Shown here: positions 6,780 to 10,975 of the stretch, one piece after another
Position numbering within the stretch: the stretch's first letter is position 1
How the letters are laid out: every line of letters begins with the position of its first letter
Assembly (NCBI GenBank): GCA_944358275.1
Contig: CALVQZ010000116.1
Location: forward strand, 1-10,975
DNA length: 10,975 nt
Direction of reading: 5' to 3'
DNA from: an uncultured Bacilli bacterium
GTDB taxonomy: Bacteria; Bacillota_I; Bacilli_A; RF39; UBA660
Position numbers and translations under genes: made by a program
The notes under the pieces: generated by a model
Told to the model about the DNA's origin: nothing
Database searches by the model: none
What the model saw: the letters and a program-made list of their open reading frames with translations, nothing else

Positions 6780-7328
6780 ATGGGTAAAATTATTGCTATT
6801 GTAGGTATGTGTGGTAGCGGTAAATCTGTTGCTACAGAGTACTATGAAAAACTAGGTTTTAAGAAAATATATTTTGGAGGCGTAACTTTAGATAAATTAA
6901 AAGAAGCAAATCTACAAATAAATGAAAAAAATGAAAAATATATGAGAGAGTATTTAAGAAAAGAATATGGTATGGGAGCATATGCAAAAATATTACTTCC
7001 TAAAATAGAAGAATATAGTAAAAATTCTAATGTAATATTAGATGGACTTTATTCGTGGGATGAACTTAAAATATTAAAAGATAAATTTAATGATAATTTA
7101 CATGTATTAGCTATAGTTGTAGATAAAGATTATAGATATAAAAGATTAGAAGAAAGAGATGTAAGACCACTTACTAAAGAAGAAGCGGTATCAAGAGATG
7201 TATCTGAAATAGAAAATCTTGCTAAGGGTGGTCCAATTGCATTTGCAGATTATTATATATTAAATAATGATGATTTAGATAAGTATCATGAAGATTTAGA
7301 TAAAGTAACGAAGAAAATAATGTTATAG
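6780..7328 (+). CDS. P-loop kinase-like protein (UPF0200 / dephospho-CoA-kinase-like)
   Basis: The 182 residues form a small nucleoside-monophosphate-kinase-like fold. Walker A is GMCGSGKS (9-16), a Walker B-like strand is VILDGL (85-90), and a lid-type arginine run is RLEERDVRP (122-130). SRDVSEIE (138-145) and the final AD...N motif (Ala156-Asp157, Asn162) follow. The order LR...GxGA...viDG...RL..R...RD..E....AD..I.N matches UPF0200, best known from archaea and described only as dephospho-CoA-kinase-like. The substrate is not known. It heads a run with an ATP-grasp and a glycosyltransferase gene, 14 bases before the next start, so a role in activating a small precursor is possible but unproven. 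A strong promoter and ribosome binding site precede it. A genuine coaE is less likely, since CoaE-specific motifs are not evident. Confidence 0.75.
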   Translation: MGKIIAIVGMCGSGKSVATEYYEKLGFKKIYFGGVTLDKLKEANLQINEKNEKYMREYLRKEYGMGAYAKILLPKIEEYSKNSNVILDGLYSWDELKILKDKFNDNLHVLAIVVDKDYRYKRLEERDVRPLTKEEAVSRDVSEIENLAKGGPIAFADYYILNNDDLDKYHEDLDKVTKKIML

Positions 7329-7342
7329 GTTGTGATGAATTT

Positions 7343-8302
7343 ATGAATAAAATTAAAGGATATATAAAAAGAATTGACGATGTAGCATATAAAAATAATA
7401 AAAGCACATTACTAATGATTATAGATGTAATTATATGGTATATATTTTATGGTGCTACTTTAACAGATTATTTGAACTATGAATTTTATAAAAGAAGTAT
7501 AAAAGAAAGAAGAAGATATGCAGTTGTAAGAACACAAAATAAGTTTTATGAAAAAGTAAGTCCTTCAAAATATAAAGAATTTTTTACAATAAAACCTAAC
7601 TTTTTAAATAATTTTAAAAAGTACATTGGAAGAAGTTTCTTTGTACCTAGTGATGGAATAGATTCTTTAAAAGAATTTTTAAAGAAAAATAAAGAATTTA
7701 TAATTAAACCAATAGATGGACTTGGTGGGCATGATGTAAAGAAAATGAAAAAAAGTGATGTAAAAAATGTAAAAGAATTTTTAACATATCTAGAAGATAA
7801 CAGAATGTTTTTAGAAGAAGTTATCATTCAGCATAAGAAAATGAATATGTTAAATCCTAGTTCTGTAAATACGCTTAGAATTATGACTTTTGTAAATAAT
7901 GGTAAAAGCGAAATACTTTATGCAGCATTAAGAGTTGGAAATGGTACTTGTGAAGTAGATAATTTTCATAAAGGTGGTATGGGAGTATCTATAGATACTA
8001 AAGCAGGAAAACTTAAAGGAAATGCTATAGATAAAGATCTAAATGAGTATAAAAAGCACTCTGTTACTAGAGTTTATTTTAATAAGTTCGAGCTACCATT
8101 TTGGAAAGAAACAAAAAAACTTGTATTAGAAGCAGCACTTATCAATCAAAATATTAAAGTAGTAGGTTGGGATGTTGCAATTACTAAGAATGGACCTATA
8201 TTAGTAGAAGGTAATAGAAGACCTGGATTTGATTTAGTTCAAGTTCTTAGTAAAAAAGGTAGAAAAGATATAATGTATCACGTTATAAATAATTTAAAGT
8301 AG
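7343..8302 (+). CDS. Sugar-transfer-associated ATP-grasp protein
   Basis: ATP-grasp enzymes join a carboxylate to an amine or similar nucleophile through an acyl-phosphate. This 319-residue protein resembles the ATPgrasp_ST group found beside glycan synthesis genes. Visible motifs are the ATP-binding loop IIKPIDGLGGHD (120-131), LEEVIIQH (157-164), SSVNTLRIMTF (173-183), DNFHKGGMGVSID (206-218), and the metal-binding strand VGWDVAIT...ILVEGNRRPGFD (274-297) with Asp277, Glu289 and Asn291. An N-terminal hydrophobic stretch (about 22-40) may associate it with the membrane. The start ATG has only a weak upstream match (AGG, then GTGAT), so translation may be coupled to the upstream gene 14 bases away. 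The next gene starts 6 bases after its stop. The likely role is to decorate a surface polymer or its lipid carrier; the substrate is unknown. Confidence 0.82.
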   Translation: MNKIKGYIKRIDDVAYKNNKSTLLMIIDVIIWYIFYGATLTDYLNYEFYKRSIKERRRYAVVRTQNKFYEKVSPSKYKEFFTIKPNFLNNFKKYIGRSFFVPSDGIDSLKEFLKKNKEFIIKPIDGLGGHDVKKMKKSDVKNVKEFLTYLEDNRMFLEEVIIQHKKMNMLNPSSVNTLRIMTFVNNGKSEILYAALRVGNGTCEVDNFHKGGMGVSIDTKAGKLKGNAIDKDLNEYKKHSVTRVYFNKFELPFWKETKKLVLEAALINQNIKVVGWDVAITKNGPILVEGNRRPGFDLVQVLSKKGRKDIMYHVINNLK

Positions 8303-8308
8303 GTAAGT

Positions 8309-9460
8309 ATGAGAAAGCTAAAAGTGTTAGTAATACCTAGTTGGTATCCAAATAAAAAAGACCCATTATGGGGAAATTATTTTATAAAACAAGCAGAAAC
8401 ATTGAATGATTATATGAATGTTACTATGTTATATGTAGATAGAGTAGGATTAAAAGAAATATATACATACTTCAAAAATAAAAAAACTGATGGTTTAAAT
8501 GAGAAAAAACATAAATTTAAATTTTATAAAAAAACAGTATTAAACTATAAATCTATAAACTTAGATTACGCATATAAAAAATATACTCAAAAAGGATATA
8601 AAGCATATCTTGATTTAATAAAAAAAGTTGGCAAACCAGATGTAATTTTAGTAGAAAGTATTCTTCCAGCGGGATTAGTTGCAAAGTACATATATGATAA
8701 AGAAAATGTACCATATGTAATACATGCACATTCTGAGGATATTATGAAAAATAAAGCATATGAAAGATTTGTTACACCTATTATGAATAGTGCATCTATG
8801 TATATGGCAGTAAATAAATCTATAAAGAAAATAGTAGAAAACAAAATAAAAAAAGAATGTTATTTGGTTCCTAATTTTATAGATTGTAGTAAATTTGAAT
8901 TAAAAGAAAAAAGAAAAGATAATGAATTTAGATTGATAAGTATATCTAACTTTTATAAAGTAAAAGCACTAGATATATTATTAAAAGCATTAGATATAGT
9001 AGTAAATAAGAAAAAATATACTAATGTTAAACTAAGGATAGTTGGAACTGGTGAATACAAAGAATATTATGAATCTATATGTAAAGATTTACATTTAGAA
9101 AGTAATGTAGAATTTATGGGCTATGTAAAAAATGAAGAAATTCCAAATATATTAAAAAGTAGTGACGCTCTTTGTGTTTCAAGCACATTTGAAACATTTT
9201 GTATACCTATAGTTGAAGCTTTTTCTACTGGGCTACCTGTTATAACTACTAACTGTATTGGCCCTTTGGAAATAGTAAATAAAGAAAATAGTATAGTAAC
9301 ACCTATAAATGATATAGAAAAATATGCAGATGCAATAATAAAGATGTATAAACAATATGATAAATATAATCATCAAGATATAAGAAATTATGCACTAGAT
9401 AATTATGATAAAAGAAAAGTATGTAAAAAAATAATAGAAATACTAGAAAAAGCAAAATAA
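8309..9460 (+). CDS. Glycosyltransferase family 4 (GT-B fold)
   Basis: This is a retaining glycosyltransferase of 383 residues that would move a sugar from a nucleotide donor to a glycan or lipid acceptor at the cytoplasmic face. The N-terminal half begins with KVLVIPSWYPN (5-15) and WGNYFIKQAE (21-30), typical of GT4 acceptor domains, and contains VIHAHSEDI (137-145). The donor domain shows LVPNFID (186-192), ISNFYKVKALDILLKAL (212-228), VGTGE (245-249), FMGYV (269-273), and the E-x7-E motif in FETFCIPIVEAF, Glu295 and Glu303. It lies 6 bases after the ATP-grasp gene, with an AGG ribosome binding element overlapping that gene's stop, so the two are co-translated. A hairpin terminator follows. 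The donor and acceptor sugars cannot be inferred. Confidence 0.92.
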   Translation: MRKLKVLVIPSWYPNKKDPLWGNYFIKQAETLNDYMNVTMLYVDRVGLKEIYTYFKNKKTDGLNEKKHKFKFYKKTVLNYKSINLDYAYKKYTQKGYKAYLDLIKKVGKPDVILVESILPAGLVAKYIYDKENVPYVIHAHSEDIMKNKAYERFVTPIMNSASMYMAVNKSIKKIVENKIKKECYLVPNFIDCSKFELKEKRKDNEFRLISISNFYKVKALDILLKALDIVVNKKKYTNVKLRIVGTGEYKEYYESICKDLHLESNVEFMGYVKNEEIPNILKSSDALCVSSTFETFCIPIVEAFSTGLPVITTNCIGPLEIVNKENSIVTPINDIEKYADAIIKMYKQYDKYNHQDIRNYALDNYDKRKVCKKIIEILEKAK

Positions 9461-9484
9461 TAAATATTGTAGAAAAATACAAGC

Positions 9485-9513
9485 AAAAATTCGAAAATAT
9501 ATATCGAATTTTT
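9485..9513 (+). terminator. Hairpin terminator of the glycan operon
   Basis: A perfect 10-bp stem (AAAAATTCGA at 9485-9494, TCGAATTTTT at 9504-9513) with a 9-base loop and T run ends the GT4 operon. An alternative pairing exists (9470-9478 with 9508-9516) that shares the right arm. Confidence 0.75.
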
Positions 9514-9543
9514 CTATTTAGAAAAAAAGAAATAACAATTTAT

Positions 9544-9557
9544 CAAACATTTGTTTG
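9544..9557. promoter_or_regulatory. LexA-like SOS box upstream of recA
   Basis: CAAACATTTGTTTG matches the Bacillota SOS consensus CGAACATATGTTCG at 11 of 14 positions and keeps the 6-bp arms (CAAACA/TGTTTG). It ends nine bases before the recA -35 box, a sensible operator position. LexA itself is not in the window. Confidence 0.7.
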
Positions 9558-9566
9558 AAAAAGTAC

Positions 9567-9595
9567 TTGATATTTTTTTTGATATGTAGTAAAAT
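9567..9595 (+). promoter_or_regulatory. recA promoter
   Basis: TTGATA (9567-9572), a 17-base spacer and TAAAAT (9590-9595) form a sigma-A type promoter. The LexA-like box lies immediately upstream, so damage-inducible expression is expected. Confidence 0.7.
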
Positions 9596-9621
9596 CATAA
9601 TGTAACGATACAGGAGGAATT

Positions 9622-10656
9622 ATGGCAAAAGAAAAAGAATTAGATAAAGATAAAATGTTAGAACAAGTTTTATTAGATATTGAAAAACAATTTGGTAAAG
9701 GCGCAATTATGCGTTTAGGTAGTAAAAATTCTATGGAGATAGATGTTAGTTCAACTGGCTCAATAGCATTAGATATAGCACTTGGAGTAGGAGGATATCC
9801 TAAAGGAAGGATTATAGAAATATATGGACCTGAATCAAGTGGTAAGACAACTTTTGCATTACATGCTATAGCAGAAGTACAAAAGAATGGTGGTAGAGCA
9901 GCATTTATAGATGCAGAACATGCATTAGATCCCGTGTATGCTAAAAAACTAGGTGTAAATGTAGAAAACTTACTATTATCACAACCAGATACAGGAGAAC
10001 AAGCATTAGAAATATGTGATGCACTTGTAAGAAGTCATGCAATTAGTATAATTGTAATAGATTCAGTAGCAGCACTCGTACCACAAGCAGAAATAGAAGG
10101 TGAAATGGGTGATTCTCATGTTGGCCTTCAAGCAAGACTTATGAGTCAAGCATTAAGAAAATTATCTGGTACTATAAATAAAACAAATACGATAGTTATA
10201 TTTATCAACCAATTAAGAGAAAAAGTTGGAGTTATGTTTGGAAATCCAGAAACAACACCAGGAGGTAGAGCACTTAAATTCTATTCAACAATTAGATTAG
10301 ATGTTAGAAAAGCAGAGCAAATAAAACAAGGAGATTCTGTAATTGGTAATAGAACAGTCGTTAAAGTAGTAAAAAATAAAGTAGCACCACCATTTAGAAT
10401 AGCAAACATAGATATTATGTATGGAGAAGGTGTTAGTAAAGAAGGAGAACTTGTAGACTTAGCAAGCGATGTAGGAATAATTGATAAAAGTGGTGCATGG
10501 TATTCGTATAATGGTGAGAAAATTGGCCAAGGCAAAGAAAATGTAAAAGCACTTCTTAAAGAAAACACTAAATTAAAAGAAGAAATAGAGACAAAATTAA
10601 GAAAACACTATAATATTGAAAAGAAAAAAGAAGAGCCTAAAGAAGAAGCAAAATAA
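9622..10656 (+). CDS. recA: RecA recombinase
   Basis: This is the DNA-dependent ATPase that forms filaments on single-stranded DNA, drives strand exchange and prompts LexA self-cleavage. The 344 residues, a normal length, carry Walker A GPESSGKT (69-76), Glu100 in DAEHALD, Walker [11 protein letters not shown] (143-152, Asp147), the DNA-binding loop 1 region near 157-164, and [20 protein letters not shown] (196-215) covering loop 2. The C-terminus from about residue 331 is a short Lys/Glu-rich tail, as in many low-GC bacteria. AGGAGG (9612-9617), placed 4 bases before the ATG, sets the start; the same AGGAGGAATT context precedes thrS. It is monocistronic, with its own promoter and a terminator overlapping its 3' end. 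The identification is certain. Confidence 0.98.
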   Translation: MAKEKELDKDKMLEQVLLDIEKQFGKGAIMRLGSKNSMEIDVSSTGSIALDIALGVGGYPKGRIIEIYGPESSGKTTFALHAIAEVQKNGGRAAFIDAEHALDPVYAKKLGVNVENLLLSQPDTGEQALEICDALVRSHAISIIVIDSVAALVPQAEIEGEMGDSHVGLQARLMSQALRKLSGTINKTNTIVIFINQLREKVGVMFGNPETTPGGRALKFYSTIRLDVRKAEQIKQGDSVIGNRTVVKVVKNKVAPPFRIANIDIMYGEGVSKEGELVDLASDVGIIDKSGAWYSYNGEKIGQGKENVKALLKENTKLKEEIETKLRKHYNIEKKKEEPKEEAK

Positions 10657-10667
10657 GCTTCTTCTTT
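10639..10667 (+). terminator. recA terminator hairpin overlapping the stop codon
   Basis: A perfect 11-bp stem pairs AAAGAAGAAGC (10639-10649), inside the last recA codons, with GCTTCTTCTTT (10657-10667). The stop codon TAA is in the 7-base loop. The downstream T run is short, so termination efficiency is uncertain. Confidence 0.6.
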
Positions 10668-10728
10668 ACAATTAGTGTACTCAATGAAGAAAAAAATAGA
10701 GAGAAATTTGTAAAAAAATTAAACGTAA

Positions 10729-10770
10729 TGTAGGTTTGTCAAACATAAGTGACATAGTCACGACAAACCA
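10729..10770. mobile_element. Terminus of an insertion sequence with a nested hairpin
   Basis: GGTTTGTC (10733-10740) and GACAAACC (10762-10769) are perfect inverted repeats flanking GTGAC-ATA-GTCAC (10749-10761). They can form a 13-bp hairpin with an 8-base bulge. It lies just outside the stop of the minus-strand transposase, where an element end is expected. The exact terminal base is inferred: TGTAGG at 10729 is the best candidate, and the other end is outside the window. Confidence 0.5.
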
Positions 10771-10778
10771 ACTATAGA

Positions 10779-10975
10779 TTATTTTAACTTGTTAGAATAA
10801 TCACGAAGCAATTCAATTGGAGATTTCCTATTAAGAGGTTGCATAGGTAAATTATTATATTCCCTTAAGTATGCTTGCAACTGTTTATTGGCATCTTCAA
10901 TCGAATAAAAGCGGCGAGTAGAATAAAACCGTTCATTATCTTTCCGATGACTTCTTTCAACCTTACCATTATGTT
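10779..10975 (-). CDS. DDE transposase, C-terminal part (IS481/IS3-like integrase core), cut by the window edge
   Basis: The minus-strand frame enters from the right edge and reads HNGKVERSHRKDNERFYST at its start, then AYLREYNNLP, then PLNRKSPIELL, and stops with TAA at 10781-10779. HNGKVERSHR with the Glu of VER is the last acidic residue of the DDE triad in integrase-core transposases, and YNN..P...L...SP.E.L is the usual tail of IS481/IS3-related enzymes. Only 64 residues are visible, so completeness and exact family cannot be judged. Codons such as CGG, CGC and GCC make it richer in G+C than the neighbouring genes, in keeping with a recent arrival. The normal stop and adjacent structured end suggest that this end of the element is intact. 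Confidence 0.8.
   Translation of the reverse strand, partial: HNGKVERSHRKDNERFYSTRRFYSIEDANKQLQAYLREYNNLPMQPLNRKSPIELLRDYSNKLK

Noticed and set aside
6780..7328. Authentic dephospho-CoA kinase (coaE).
   Set aside because: Only the P-loop and lid are shared; the arrangement fits UPF0200 better.
7546..7827. Minus-strand open frame inside the ATP-grasp gene, and similar frames at 292-483, 7222-7407, 8587-8844 and 10281-10568.
   Set aside because: They are complements of well-supported genes, have low-complexity translations and lack convincing ribosome binding sites.
1..10975. CRISPR arrays, tRNA or rRNA genes.
   Set aside because: No regularly spaced repeats, cloverleaf or ribosomal RNA sequence was found by reading both strands.

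Overview
The window is strongly AT-rich (roughly a quarter to a third G+C by eye) and has the marks of a low-GC Bacillota-type bacterium: strong AGGAGG ribosome binding sites, a T-box riboswitch ahead of a tRNA synthetase gene, a LexA-like box ahead of recA, and AT-biased codons. All tryptophans checked in thrS are TGG and no UGA occurs inside a recognised gene, so the standard bacterial code applies. A gut-type Bacilli, Mollicutes-like or Clostridia lineage is plausible, but the sequence does not settle it.

Layout. Positions 1-480 hold the end of an HNH-like protein that runs in from outside the window. A strong promoter (484-512) and a threonine T-box leader (about 519-713) then control thrS (729-2483), which encodes a threonyl-tRNA synthetase lacking the N-terminal TGS domain. 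A hairpin at 2506-2544 separates thrS from a convergent minus-strand operon of three tightly overlapping genes (5498 down to 2566). These encode two proteins of the 2-hydroxyacyl-CoA dehydratase superfamily (COG3580/DUF2229-like and COG3581-like) and their ATP-dependent activase (COG1924-like). Together they look like a split form of the very large fused activase/DUF2229 proteins of anaerobes, and their substrate is unknown. The first gene has no normal start codon in frame with its conserved N-terminus; an AUU start is the best reading.

A short intergenic region with a 15-bp dyad separates this operon from a divergent AI-2E family membrane protein gene (5632-6705). Next, behind its own good promoter (6726-6754), comes a three-gene run: a P-loop kinase-like protein (UPF0200 / dephospho-CoA-kinase-like), a sugar-transfer-associated ATP-grasp enzyme and a GT4 glycosyltransferase. 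It ends at a hairpin terminator (9485-9513) and probably acts in making a surface glycan. recA (9622-10656) follows, with a LexA-like box, a sigma-A promoter and a terminator hairpin that begins inside its last codons.

The right edge (about 10729-10975) is the end of an insertion sequence: a structured terminus and the C-terminal part of a DDE transposase on the minus strand.

The most unusual element is the three-gene low-potential redox operon with its anomalous start and the dyad upstream of it.
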